This document shows positions 21,400-34,455 of a stretch of 64,000 nt of DNA, in pieces. Under the pieces are notes generated by a model. It saw only the letters and a program-made list of their open reading frames with translations, was not told the origin of the DNA and made no database searches. Both the position numbers and the translations under genes were made by a program. The DNA comes from Chaenocephalus aceratus (taxonomy: Eukaryota > Chordata > Actinopteri > Perciformes > Channichthyidae): positions 20,599,883 to 20,663,882 of the forward strand of contig CM043790.1 of assembly GCA_023974075.1 (NCBI GenBank), given 5' to 3'. The number at the start of each line of letters is the position of its first letter. The stretch's first letter is position 1.

Positions 21400-22282
21400 C
21401 TCAAACTGATAAGCTCCTCCATACCCACAACCTGCTCGCTTGACCCTCTACCCACCCCTCTACTGAAGTCCTGCCTCCCCGTCCTCTGCCCCTACCTTGT
21501 CAACCTTTTCAACTCCTCCCTGTCCCAAGGAACTGTTCCCTCTGCCTTCAAAACTGCTGCTGTCACTCCCATCCTCAAGAAACCCGGTCTGGATCCCTCC
21601 TCCCTCAGTAATTACCGCCCCATCTCCAACCTCCCCTTTCTCTCAAAAACAATAGAACGCATCATCTCCAAACAACTCCACCGCCATCTCCAAACCAGCC
21701 AGCTCTTTGAACCCCTTCAGTCTGGTTTTCGTCCCCACCACAGCACAGAAACAGCACTCATCAAAGTCCTCAATGACCTCCTCACCTCTGCTGACACCGG
21801 TTCCCTCAACATCCTCATCTTCCTCGACCCGAGTGCAGCCGTCGATACCGTGAGCCACACCATCCTGCTTACCCGACTCCAGGATATCGGTATCGAAGGT
21901 ACTGCACTCAGGTGGCTCCAGTCCTATACCTCTCCGACAGATCCGACTTCATCTCCCTCAACAACCACTCCTCTGCCACAGCTTCAGTCACCCAAGGTGT
22001 TCCCCAAGGTTCAGTACTTGGCCCCCTCCTCTTCATCATCTACATCCTCCCCCTTGGTCAGATTCTCCGCCAATAGAACCTGGACTTTCACTGTTACACT
22101 GACGACACACAGATTTACCTCAGCACCAAATCCCCCCCCCCCCCCCTCACCCACATCGAATCCTGTTTGACTGCAATAAAATCCTGGATGCAACACAACT
22201 TCCTCAAACTCAACAGCATTAAAACTGAACTCCTCCTCATCGGCTCCAAATCCACCCTCAGGAAAACCCCCAACCTATCCAA
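21400..22282 (+). pseudogene. L2 LINE reverse transcriptase, N-terminal and palm part
   Basis: Conserved RT blocks can be read across frames: NYRPISNLPFLSK near 21610, QSGFRPHHSTETAL near 21720, the block-A aspartate in [12 protein letters not shown] near 21820 (family norm L-D-L-S-A-A-F-D), [13 protein letters not shown] near 21990, and the catalytic block at 22095-22106. There the usual Y-A-D-D is Y-T-D-D; both aspartates remain. Similarity continues to about 22282, where the minus-strand LINE begins. Confidence 0.8.
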
Positions 22283-23430
22283 TCTAATCCAACTTTATTT
22301 ATATAGCACTTTAAAACCTACAAACCAAAGTGCTGTACAGAGAGATAAGCTCACACAACATAATATAAATACATTTAAAATACAAGATGCAAACACAAAA
22401 CAAACCAGAATAAACGTAATAATTAAAAAATAAATAACAGCCATATAATAAAAACAATAGACCACTGAAAGCAAATAAAAGCAACAATCTACTTGTTTCT
22501 GAATGCTAAGGAGAAGAGGTGGGTTTTAAGACGGGATTTAAAAGCAGACAGTGTGGGAGCCTGTCTGATGAGCAAAGGCAGGTCGTTCCACAGTTTAGGG
22601 GCGGCAGCAGAGAAAGCACGGTCCCCTCTGCGCTTAGACTTTGTTTTTGGCACCCTCAGGAGCAACTGATCAGCTGACCTGAGAGTGCGAGTGGGCCTGT
22701 AGCTGTGTAACAGCTCAGAGAGGTAGGGCGGGGCCAGGCCATTGAGGGCTTTAAAAGTAAATAAAAGAGTTTTAAAATGAATCCTCAAATGAACGGGCAG
22801 CCAGTGGAGCGAAGAAAAAAATGGGGGAAATGTGCTCGTATTTGCGTGTGCCAGTTAGTAGCCGTGCTGCTGCATTTTGCACCATCTGCAGGCGAGCAAG
22901 GGAGGATGCACTTATCCCCATATATAGTGCATTACAATAATCCAAACGGGAGGTGACGAAGGCATGGATTACCGTTTCAAAGAGGTCACTATTTAAAAAA
23001 GGCTTTATTTTGGCTAGCTGCCTGAGGTGGAAGAAGCTGTTTTTAACAACTGCCTTGATCTGGCTGTCAAGCTTGAGTTCAGGGTCCATCTTTATCCCAA
23101 AATTTGTGATGGTAGGCCTGGTGGAGTGGCCCAGGGATCCTAGGTCTATAGGAGTGGTCCGAGGGGCACCAAAAACCATCACTTCGGTTTTGTCATCATT
23201 TAATTTAAACAAGTTGCATGACATCCAGGATTGAATGACTTCAAGGCAGTTTAACAGTGGATTAATTGAATATGAGTCATTCTTTTTAAGTGACATATAT
23301 ATTTGGCAATCGTCTGCATAGCAATGGAAAGCGATACCGTGCTTCCTAAGAATGGACCCAAGAGGGAGCAAATACAGGGAGAACAACAGGGGGCCTAACA
23401 ATGAGCCCTGTGGAACCCCACAAACCTGAC
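22283..23430 (-). mobile_element. 5'-truncated L2-type LINE inserted in another L2 LINE
   Basis: On the minus strand it starts in the middle of the reverse transcriptase ([15 protein letters not shown], about 23425), carries the catalytic YADD at 23309-23320, and ends in AAAGTGCTATATAAATAAAG at about 22290. Coding runs 23430-22790 and, after one frameshift near 22800 beside an A/T run, 22788-22489 (FKALNGLAPPYLSELL ... LWNDLPLLIRQAP). Sequence on both sides is continuous plus-strand L2 coding. It is much better preserved than its host, consistent with being younger. 5' truncation is the usual outcome of target-primed reverse transcription. Confidence 0.88.
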
Positions 23431-24050
23431 AGTCACCATTGATGGCACCCCTGTTTCCCCCTCCACCCAGGCATGCAACCTTGGCATTATATTTGACCCC
23501 ACCCTCTCCCTCGAGCCCCACATCCGTCAAGTTGTAAAAACCTCATTTTTCCACCTCCGCAATATTGCCAAACTCCGTCCCTCTCTCACCCGCCCTGCAG
23601 CTGAGCGACTCATTCACGCCTTCATCTCCTCCCGCCTTGACTATTGCAACTCACTCCTCTACGGCATCAGCACTACATCCCTCAATAGACTCCAGCGTGT
23701 CCAGAACGCAGCCGCCAGACTCCTCACTCACACCAAATCATGGCATCACATCACCCCGGTCCTCAAAGAACTCCACTGGCTCCCCATTTCACACCGCATC
23801 CATTACAAACTCCTGGTCCTCACTTTCAAAGCCCTCCACCATCTGCCCCCCCCCCCTACCTCACTGACCTCCTCATCCTCTATCAACCACCCCGGTCCCT
23901 CAGATCCACCTCAGCCGGTTTGCTTTCCATCCCCAAGGCCAAACTCCGGAGCTTCGGGGATAGAGCCTTGTCTGTGGCAGCCCCGAAGCTCTGGAACTCC
24001 CTCCCACAAGACCTCCGTGAGTCTTGAGTCCCTCATCCTGTTCCAGTCCC
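23425..24050 (+). pseudogene. L2 LINE reverse transcriptase C-terminal part
   Basis: Continuation of the plus-strand LINE after the nested insert: [20 protein letters not shown], then [55 protein letters not shown] and APKLWNSLPQDLRES, the typical L2/CR1-clade C-terminal order. The frame shifts at the CCCCCCCC run near 23850. It ends at a TGA at 24025-24027, close to the natural end. Confidence 0.8.
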
Positions 24051-24265
24051 GCCTCAAAACCCACCTCTTCAACTCTGTATCCATATGCCCCCCCCCCCCC
24101 TCTCAACCAACTTCCTCCTGACTGCTTTTCTGTTTTGTTTTGTTTCTTTGTTTCTTTTTGGTTTTGGTTTTGTTTTGTTTTGTATGTCTACCCTCCCTCC
24201 CAAATGTAAAGCGTCTTTGGGTTCAAGAAAAGCGCTATAGAAATATAATTTATTATTATTATGAT

Positions 24266-27200
24266 ACAAATAAACCTGCACTTATTGGTAACTCACCTGA
24301 GTGATGCGTGCTTATCCAAATTTAGTGTTATCACCACTGTGATGAAATTGTATTTGTATTCACTTTTCATGTTATACAATACCAAAATGGATGCATAACA
24401 TAATTCATATATATATCAAAATACGTTTTGCAGATAGGTGGTTATGAAATAGGAAAGAAAATAGATAGATGATAATAAAGGGATTCAAACTATATTTAAG
24501 AGCTTCCTCTGCATCTCAAGAAAGCTGTTTACTTCGTTTTAGTGCATCTGAGATTATGGCCCAGTGTGACCTGAGTGAGACATAATGTAATAAAAGGTTA
24601 AGGATGAGCCATTCAGTGTGTAATCTGAGGTCTGCAGGGGCAATGTCTCTTATGTGATTCTCATAGTTAAAACACTATACTTCAGTCAAGAGGGAGTTAG
24701 GGTGATCTGTGGTGACCAACTTTAATCTTTGTGTGCCTATATTTAAGGACTTGAAATAAAAAAGATCTGTGCACTGAAGTTCTTACACAGGAAGCAACAG
24801 CTACTGAATGCTGAGACTCCAGCTGAACATAGCAGTAAAAAAAAAAAGCGAGTCGATGATGGATGATGTTGATACGGCAAAACATCCATACCTCACAGTG
24901 CCTTCAATGAGTGGTTCTCTTCTCAGAAAAATATACTATATCTTTCTATGAAACCTCTGTCTTTGTATCTCTAACCGGTCGCCTGGTCAGAAAGAAAGCA
25001 TTTAGAGTCCACCAGTCTGCTCTTGACCAAACCATCAGAATGATAAAGTGGCCTGACAGCCATTGAATAGGCTTGGATACACACCATCTTGCGATGGTGT
25101 AATCTTCATTGCCGGAGGTTGGTGAATGAGCAATAAAAAAGGACTCACTGTAGAAAGGAAAGTGGCCGGTCAGCATTTGTGATGTGCTCAACCATGTGCG
25201 GGGGGTCTTCTCACATGCAATCAAGACAAAATCGTGAACATGGTACAATGGCAGCTCATATCTCTTTCCTCAGCTGATGCTGAAAAGGGGGCATTTTGAA
25301 GCAGACAGCTATTTCCCCTTTGCTTCACAGGAAAAAAAAACAGTGTACCTGCAGTCCACACTAGACTGATGGTGAGGGTGGGTGGGGGAGGGGGGCTGAC
25401 TTGGAAGACTTTGCTGCGACATCAGGCAGCCTGGTAGAATGGATGGCCTTGAAAGAGCTGAGTTAACAGAAAACAGCCAAAGAGATGCATCATAGACCTG
25501 GAGCAGGAGGACATGTCTGTGCAGTGTCGTATCAGGGGGCCCGAACGGTGATTGGCTCTGCCTGTTGTGTCATTTGTTAACTTCACTCCTCACCCCCCCA
25601 AAAAACACAGTCAGCCTCAGAGCAGCATGGATAATCTTGACAAGAACGTATCAGAGGCATCTGTTAACATGGAGCGTGCCACTTTGTAATTTAAAGTGGC
25701 TGTTGTTGTTAGTGCAGTGAGCTGAGCTGCCTCCTCACAGCAGATACAAGGACACACTTATGCTTTTTAGTATAGTTGAAATAGTTTCACTTTCTGAAAT
25801 AGGACAGTTGTTGGACTTGTAATGTGTTATATTTACTGGTGCCACAAAAAGTCAGATTGGAATGCTGTCCTTGTGTTTCTTTTTTATCACATACATTAAG
25901 GCTCTAGAAACCCATCGTCAAGGTTTAATCCTGAGTAAAGCACATTGTGTCTGTTTCAATGTACTTGTACTATACCCCACATTTAATTCAACTTGAAACC
26001 TTGGAAGCATAGCAATAATATATTTTGTAAACAATAGCCAAATAATAATAACTTCAGCAATACTGTAAATACATATAAAGTAATATTAAATCCATATTGT
26101 GAAAAACCTTACACATTTGTTGGGTAGCATCACTATTCATCTAAAGCGGAGTGGCTAAATAAAGATCCTAAAAGGCAATGAGAGAATCAAAGGACTTTAA
26201 ATGAGCAGAAAAAGTTTTAAAGCAATAGACAAATATAACTTGCTGAATTATAGGGATTGGCATACATACATTTAAGAATAAAAACCTTATATATCGTCCT
26301 CGTGTTTAAAAACACATAAGCATTAAATGTCACAGTCTTGGTTCCTGTTTTCATTGGTCTTGTTATGGTTTTGAAGTGATTACTTTATGGTGTGACAAAA
26401 CCAAAATAGCTGATGCAAGTTATAATAACATAAAATTAGCCTATAAGGTATTATCCAAAGATTTAGTCTGACACAGTTTAGCAACGATGCACAGACAGTA
26501 AAAATACAGAAAGGGAATGTAAGATTAGTGTTACATCCACATGGTAATAAATACCAGTGTCTCAACTAGTTGGCTAAAGCTAATATTTATTTTAATATAC
26601 CTCCTATCAGTTTCAAACATGTACCCTTTTGTTCTCAATGTAAGCCCATGGAGTTGCTTGACATGTATCATTGCACCAACTTTTTTGGATACACTGCTCT
26701 TATATTCTCATCCTCTTCTGATTATGCTCTCCCCAGACTGGCGTGGCAAAACCAACTAAATCAATGAAACAAAGTATTTCCTGTGAAAAAAGCGAGAGAA
26801 AAATAGATGGGTCAGCAGACAGTCAATGATTTTCAGAAACTAAATAACAATTGTAACACTCTGAAGAGACCTCGTTGGACCATTACCACTACCCCAGAGT
26901 TGTGGGTTTCAAGTTTCGAGGCTTTATTGTCATTTGTACATTAGCTACAGTGTAGATATGACAATGAAAAACGTATGTCACAGGCTCCTCCAACAGTGCA
27001 AGAGTGTTAGTATAACAACTCTTAAGCAATTATGTAGAAAATAGGAATAGACACTTAAAACCCTGTCAGGATAATGAAATGTTAAAAGTGCACTGTAATT
27101 CACTCAAGTGAAACAAATCTGCATACTTAATTAGTTTTTATTAACTTACATTATCTCTCAGAACCAAAGACACAGAAATATGAATCCTGGATGTTTTCTG

Positions 27201-29743
27201 TTTGTCAAATTCCTCTCAAGCACATAATACTGAAAGTTCAAAGAACCGTGCTGCAAGAGAGATATGAAATGAAAGCGGCTTGACTCGTGTTGACAGCAAA
27301 AAAAGGGGAAACGAAGGAGAGCAGGACACTCACTTGGGAGTAGTATATTGAGCCATACCTCGAGGTGCCTTGCAGATCAACCCTTCTGTGACCCGAGGGG
27401 CTTATCACAATTTTAAAGCATCCCGTGCCCCATCTCACCCTGACCCTGAGTCCAGACTCAGAGGCAGCCTCTCAGGAAGGTGTCCCCACTGGACTCATTA
27501 GAAATGTATGCTGTGTTTCTATCAGGCACTGTGGACAAGAGGGTTTTGATCAGCTCTGCCAAAGGAAAGAGTTCAGCGTTTATATACAGAACTCACAATG
27601 GTGCCACCGGACGTTTAGTCAGGACATGTAACCCGGAGTTCAAAGCAAAGCTCTTTCCCCGGTGACTGCGCAATCTAGAGATGATTATTCTCTCTCTTTA
27701 GTGTTTTAAAAAAAGCATCTTCCCTCTCCCCTTGAAGGATAATACTGTGGGTCGTTCATTCTCTGAAGAGGAAATTAAACACAGAGAGTAAGCCTTGAAC
27801 TATCTGGGTGCATGGCTCCATGACTTATATCCCATAATACATCTTTGTATTTCATTAGATCGTGTGCCTGCTTTCGTCCCAGTAAGCAGTCCAGGAGTCA
27901 AATACAAAGATAGCAGTTGCTAAGTAAATGGGTCCCTATGCAATAGCTTTTCTTTTAATTTCCCCCCCCCTCCCCCCTCTTTATATTTTCTCAGTCAACC
28001 AATTGCTGAGCTCTGTGCATAAGAGCATCCTCGCTTTTTTTCTTCCCTAAGGGATAAAAGTCACCTTCTCTAAATCTCATTGAACAAAAAGTCACATGGA
28101 AAATAAAAGCTAAACTCTATATTCCGCCTGCACACAGAGTTCAAGCTTAGAGAGAACGGGGTTGGCACTTTTTTTATTCTATCTTTGTCAGCAGTGAATA
28201 GAAGGACAGAGACAGTAAGGAAGAAGTGGAAGGAAGGAGAAGCCAAGGCAGGGGTGTGAACCTTGAAATAAAGAATTGCCTTAATTTTTCCAATTTACAA
28301 AGAGGCACATGTATTCAGTTGGAAGCAATTGACTTACTACTTCTCAGACTCCAGCTCCTTCAGTAGTTCCCTCTACCTCACTTACTGTACATTATTCACT
28401 CACACTCTTTGCCTCTCCTCTCTTGTGCATTGTGCCTCATCCTAGACGAAGGAGCAGAATAAGTGATTCAGGTCATTCTAAATCATTGATGAGGCATGCG
28501 AGGCATAACAAACCTGAATATGACAAGGGAGCTGTAATAAGCTCAAAACAGGTAACGCTGATGAATTTCGATTGAAGGGTATTTATTTCTCAAGGGCTTT
28601 GCTAAACATGATTCTGCCCTTTTGGCAGAGCAAGGATCCACAGCTGCTCTTGAAACACAAACCTGGGCTGACGTTATGAGGTAATAATGGTTATAAAGGT
28701 TTAGTGTAGTTTATCATCATAGGCTAATCATTGTTTTCGTTTTAATTCCAGCATTTTGTATTCCCTATTATTATTTGTTTCCCTTAATATAAAACAAGAA
28801 CAATCACAGAAAATAAATGCCAACAGCCACCATGTCATGCTAGCGGAGAGCATGGGACATTGATGCGTCCCTTGATTTCAAAAGACGTTGCGGGCAATCA
28901 CTGGCCTGATCACTGGCCTGATCACTGTTACCATGGAAACTCATGTGTTGTATTGTTGATTAACAACTGACACAATTTGTGGGCCGACTCACCTCTAAAA
29001 GGCCAGCTCCTCATTCTGGCCAGCTCCTCATTCTGGCCAGCTCCTCATTCTGGCAAGCAGCCAGGCGAACGACTCATGTTATTATACTTCAAATGTAAAA
29101 TTATAATCCTAATGCAAGGCTGATGTATAAAGCTGTCTGTACCTAATTCATTCATTTCCATCCATTTATTTTATTGAAACCAAAGCTTCAAAAAGAAAAG
29201 TCTGAGTGTGTGCTTCTACCAAAATGTATCTTTTAAAGTAATTTAAATATAATATTATCTTTTTTAAATAATCTGTTTCTATACCTGCCAATAATGAATG
29301 AGCCTTCATGAACAACCTAAAACTCTGGCACACCTCTGATGATTTAGGTTTTGTGTACAGTACATTGTATTTTTATTTTATACTATATAATATATATATA
29401 TACCTTAAGAGGTTCACTATATCTTTCTGTGGACGGACAACAAATGGAGCCATCTTTAAATTGTGCATGGACCCTGTGAGAACTAAAAGTAAGTATGGTG
29501 CTAAAGTACTATGGAAAATAAAACTGTGTGTAAAAGATGAATACAGGGCTGAGAAATAAATGGTTGACAAAAAGCAAGATTAATTATGTTTCTACATGAT
29601 TGTTTGTGCGCGGAAATATTCCTGTCATTATTCATAACAAAATCCATGCAGAGGGAGCAATACTATGAAATTCTAGAAGAATTGCAGCTAACTCTAATAT
29701 TTTACCAGCACCAGGTGTAGACTTCACTTCTTAATAAATATAC

Positions 29744-29745
<2 letters not shown>
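24266..29745. other. No recognisable gene
   Basis: About 5.5 kb without a coding feature I can support. It holds a LINE/SINE-like minus-strand tail at about 26905-26995 (AGGCTTTATTGTCATTTGTA block), a pyrimidine run near 27960-27982, and two small tandem arrays at about 28897-28930 (12-bp ATCACTGGCCTG) and 29001-29051. Short open frames at 27.4-27.7 kb overlap one another and show no domains. Confidence 0.45.
29001..29051 (+). repeat. 17-bp tandem repeat, three copies
   Basis: GGCCAGCTCCTCATTCT occurs at 29001, 29018 and 29035 without mismatch, a young tandem duplication. Confidence 0.9.

Positions 29746-29747
<2 letters not shown>

Positions 29748-29785
<38 letters not shown>
29748..29785. 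repeat. (AAT)n microsatellite
   Basis: About twelve AAT units directly beside the L2-like tail of the SINE at 29786. The array is best read as the expanded tail repeat of that minus-strand SINE. Confidence 0.9.
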
Positions 29786-29786
<1 letters not shown>

Positions 29787-30026
29787 CATTACATTTTTTT
29801 TATTAGAGTGCTTTTACAGGTGCTCAAAGCGCTTTACGAGTACACATTACACATATTAGACATACAAGAGTCATTACTGCGGACATTACCCACAGGAGCA
29901 AATGCGGGTAAAGTGTCTTGCCCAAGGACACATCGGCCTGACGCAGTGGCGGCCGAGGCGGGATTCAAACTGGAGTTCACCAACGCCCCTTGATCTGATG
30001 ACCAACGCACTGCGCCAAAACAGTCC
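29786..30026 (-). mobile_element. tRNA-derived SINE with L2-type tail
   Basis: On the minus strand the head reads TGGCGCAGTGCGTTGG (30017-30002, pol III A-box-like) and GTTTGAATCCCGC (about 29971-29959, B-box-like), spaced as in a tRNA gene. The body contains CTTGGGCAAGACACTTTACC, like the conserved core of MIR/CORE-type SINEs. The tail has AAAGCGCTTTGAGCACCTG and ends in the ATT repeat, an L2-like 3' end that lets the SINE use L2 reverse transcriptase. No TSD was resolved. Confidence 0.75.
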
Positions 30027-33000
30027 CAAAAAAACTATGCCACTGAAAGACGCAAATTGTCTTCCTCCCACTATAAAAGACTTGCACATTCAGGTTTATA
30101 AATGGTGAATACTCTCTACAGACGTTTGGATGGCTTTAATTGTTTTAGTCTGCACCTGTTCTTAAGTGTATCTGGGATGATCAAATTATCTCCTGTGTTT
30201 GTTTTGTTTTCACATCTCACTCTTGGTGAGAGTGAGATGTTACAATTTTCACTGTTTCTGAAAGAGAAATCTCCCTTCCTCCTCTTCCTACTTACCACAT
30301 GACCATAAAAGGATTAATTACTGACCCATTCTCCTGCTCATTTATCCAGAAAATCTGCTCATCATCTTGTGCTTGCTATTGACTCTGATTACATGCACAA
30401 ACAATGTGTTTACAGTTCTAAATGTACCCTTAATGAGATGACACTAAGTACAATATTGTCCACCTAACGAGCTCGTAAAAGTAACATGCCAGCGTTCCTG
30501 CGGCAGGATGTAATTGATGGAAAAGAACCGTAATTTGAAGGGCAGAGGAGGGAAGAGTGTGGTGATGGACTGGGTAACAACACATAAATTAAGTTTGGAT
30601 ACAATTAAATAACACATGACTGCAAGTACAATAAAAACACGTACACTTTCTGATTAAATAACACAACCAACGTATGCAAACCTTAATTGTATAAAACAGC
30701 AGCAATAACGGTTTCCTCCACTCATTATAGCCTAATGTGCTGTTTATTACATTTATGTTTCAAGTTAATTATCAAAGATGATTTGCCTGAATATACACTG
30801 CATCACTAGTTAGCCCTTTAAACTATGCCTTGTATTTATTTCTGAAATATAACTGCTATAATGCAGTTTACCTTTACATACATCAACTCTCACAAGTGTC
30901 ATTGACATTTGACTGCATTCAACAGTCTTCACTTAATGGAAGCATTTGTTTCCACTAACACTGCAGAATAAAGCATTGAGCAGAAGTGTGAACCTGGAGT
31001 TTGTAAGATGATAACGAGGGTAGAGGATTGCGTGTTTCACCTCTCCCCTCTCATCTTGCTGACTATGGCTCTCCCTCGTTGCATGCATGGGCTTATTGAC
31101 CCCTGAATAACAGAAGTTAACAACCAGGAACATTATCGCCACAAAGAAATAAATAATTCGAAACAAATACAGATTAAAAAAACATTCACGCTTTATGTTT
31201 CCTCTTAATTGACCCTCTATCTCCACACTCTGTACTGTATCTGCACCTTACCAGCACCCTGATTCACTGAACACGGCCTAGTATTTCCACTGGTTGATGG
31301 GTTAATCCCCCCTCACCACCACCCACCCTCCTATTCTCAGTCTTATCTGGTCACCCAGGTGTGTAAGATAGGACCCACTGTGCAGTGGTCCGTTTGTAAT
31401 GGTAGTCTGTGTTGTGTGCTCAGTCACCCTGCTGTTTCACAGATGCTGTGCTTTATCTGAAGCAGACTGTGGTTATTATAGAGTGGGAGGCGGTAAGAGA
31501 CACTGGTCCCCTGGGTAAATGTATACTGTGCAAGTGGATAAAGTCCGTGATTAACACACCTTGTTCCATTGTTCTTGCACCGCAGCCTTTGCTGCATGTG
31601 TCCATTTAGGTGCATGCCAACACACCTCTCACACACTTTGCAGAGGCACGTGTCTGTAATATAATATGTCATAGCAACACAACAGTCGGGGTGACTTGAT
31701 GTGCAATCATATGGATGATCCAAATAGATTTGTTCCTTATATTTTCTATAGGAAATCAATTACATGCAATCTGATGCATACACAACTGTGTCCCACAATA
31801 CAGGATTCTGTAAACATTGTGTTTTCACTTACCATGCTCTGTCAATAGGTGTCTCATATGGCTGACAGAATAATTTGATTATTATACGGATTCACACCTA
31901 TGTACTCCAGAAGAGCAACTGCTGGACTGAAGTCAATAATATAACACGTGTGTTCATATGAGAGTGTATAAAGGCAGACTACTAATGTATATTAATAAAC
32001 AGTGCATTTGTCCTTATATCAGTGCCAGAAACAGTGAAAATTGTAACAAAAATAAGTTCATTTTAAAAGACAAGATATATAAAGGCCACAAATATATTAC
32101 AAACGATATTACATATAGCAAGTAAATATTTAAAGGATAGTTCAATAAGATGATATGTACCTCCTACAAGTGCTTTACGCAACCTACATACACTTCAATA
32201 CCATTGACATGCCTATCAAAGCAATTTGGGGTGAGGCACATGATCCAAGGACACTGATTGACTGCAGGGGCTGGGATCGGTTTGATCGAACACTATGATT
32301 AGATCAGCTCATTTACACCCTGAGACTTTTAATACAAAATAATTATTTCTATTGTTGACGTGATGGTGCTAATGGTGGCATACTGTTTAAACTGTAAAGA
32401 GTATCGCAATTTCACTGAAGATCAGTCCAGCAAGCTACTGTATATGCCAGTGCTTAATGTGTAAATTGTACCTAATTGTATGTTCACATATCAAAACACG
32501 TTGCTTGAATGAATGAGAAACTCAACATTTTTGTAAACAACCTAATTGTCAAGAGATTTGAGCTTATTGTTTTGACAACAAATTCAGATTCAAGAATACC
32601 CCTAAGCAAAAAATAAAAACACATAAAGCACAAAGGTTACTGCTATTTACATTTCAGCCCTTTGTTGGTGACAAGATGACAGACTGTTCAGTTAACTGAG
32701 AGAGAGTAAGCACTTTAGACTTCCGTTTGGCTTGTAAGCACAAAAGGAATGTGATACCTGACTTGTGGGGGATAAAAAAAAATAAAGCGTTTTCTTTTTG
32801 CCGAGTACACACTGACACTCGCTTACAATCACAAACACGCTGTCTCAGCGCACATGCTCGCTGTAGTCAGTGAGCACGTGCAGTAGATACACAGATAAAT
32901 CCATCATGTTGAGCTATTATGCTGCTAGCGGTGCTGGGGAGAATTGCATGCCCCATCCCTCATCTGTGCTTTATTTCCTGCTAAAAATAAGAAGACAAAT

Positions 33001-33706
33001 AAATAAGTCAGGGCTCCAAAGGGACTTCAGCTACACAAAGCTCTGACCAATAGATTTGAAGTCTCATCGGCTCCTGGGGTCAATTTGATTTTAAACGCGG
33101 CCAATTTCACTTTATTTGAAGAATATTGCATGGATAAATCAAATGAAGTAAGGTGATATGACAAATGCTATTGAATTCAAAGGACTTATGTGTGAGACCT
33201 GATAAAAATTCATGCTTCGATGTACCCTCAAGTGTTGTGATTGGCTAATGCTATGTGGGAGTGCGGCACCATGTCAACAGGATCCTGGTTTTGGTTGATA
33301 GGGACAACAAGCCTGGTAGCTAATCTTCCTCATTCCATACTCACCTATTTAAACGGGAAGCACTAAAAGAAAAAAATACCATATTAAGTTCACGCACAAT
33401 GTCAACCCCCCCTTGTCTCACTTGCTTCTTTACTACTGTGAATAAATAATTCCTCTGCATGGCTATATTCCTACCTTTGTGTCTGTATGTGTAAAAACAA
33501 CAGAAGGAAATGTTGAATCAGAAGAATTGAAGTACTTTAGGTCAGTTAGCATTTACATACTCAAAATCATTGACACATTACTTGGTTAACTTTATGCAGA
33601 ACCCATGGATGAAAAACCATTAGGTCACCAATTCAATAGTATATAATTGTTTCCCTTGGCTTCTACTAACTACAGTTCCCTTACCTTGTGTTGCAGCAGT
33701 ACATTA
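30027..33706. other. No recognisable gene
   Basis: About 3.7 kb of non-coding sequence. Apart from the hairpin at 30212-30240 I see no element, domain or tandem repeat. Short open frames at 30933-31226 and 31409-31759 lie antiparallel to others and match nothing I recognise. Confidence 0.45.
30212..30240. repeat. Perfect 12-bp hairpin with 5-nt loop
   Basis: ACATCTCACTCT at 30212-30223 and AGAGTGAGATGT at 30229-30240 are exact complements around the loop TGGTG. Compact, but with no T-run or terminator context; significance unknown. Confidence 0.8.
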
Positions 33707-34447
33707 GCAACCTGTTAAGCCCGAGAGACCCCGGTTCCGGGGGCCTCCTGCAATATCTTGCACTAAACATTGTCTGAGGGCATGTTCATTTAATAAACTA
33801 TGATTGTTTTATATCCATGTAACGGAAAGAAACTCATCTAACTGAAAAAACCCACAATGTTAACGCTGAGCCTCTGAATTAGCAACGAGCGAAACATGTT
33901 AACAGATGACTGCACCGAAATTCACTCACAAAACCTTATTATTTATCTTTGCTGCACATCTCAACCCATCGTTTCACCTCGTGAGGGGACACAGAATCGA
34001 TGGTTATCCTCATTATCACTCAATCATACGAACTATCGGAGATAATAACAAGAACACATATCAAAACATATGGAGCTAGTTAGCCAAAAACGGCAAAATG
34101 GCTCACCTGTGTCTGGTCAAAAGTGGTCTTCAATGGCATTAAAACGATAAAAACGATGCTGAAGTTAATCCATAGGTTAATCCAATGTGTCTGTGCCATT
34201 TTTTTTTAACATGAGTGTGTGAGGGAGATTTCCCTTCGATTCTATTGGCTCTAACGGTCAGAAAGAGATGTCACATGTCAAAATCGAAGAAGGGGAGCCA
34301 GAGATAAGGAAAATCCACCCAAATGGCCCCAGAAGTGTTTTCTTTTGCTAAATCTGTCTAAAAAGGTCAAATATCACTTGCTTAGCATCAATCTTGATAC
34401 AGGGTACTTATTATATGTTGTACTTTGGATTCCTAAAGCTTTTAGTC

Positions 34448-34455
34448 TACTAACC
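34448..34455. repeat. 8-bp target site duplication of hAT, left copy
   Basis: TACTAACC precedes the left terminus and is repeated exactly at 36701-36708 after the right terminus. Eight bases is the hAT hallmark. Confidence 0.93.

Larger units (their letters stand above)
19890..24265 (+). mobile_element. L2-type LINE, interrupted
   Basis: A near full-length plus-strand non-LTR retrotransposon: 5' Pro-rich leader, apurinic endonuclease, reverse transcriptase, and a 3' tail with AAAGCGCTATAGAAATATAA plus a TTATTATTATTA repeat at 24225-24262. Many frame changes make it non-functional. Several C homopolymers (about 20406-20420, 20727-20747, 22133-22146, 24091-24100) lie within or beside broken frames. 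A minus-strand LINE sits inside it at about 22283-23430. The 5' boundary is approximate and abuts the DIRS gag piece. Confidence 0.85.

Noticed and set aside
27425..27665. Two overlapping short frames
   Set aside because: Overlap in different phases, no domain, no promoter or splice context.
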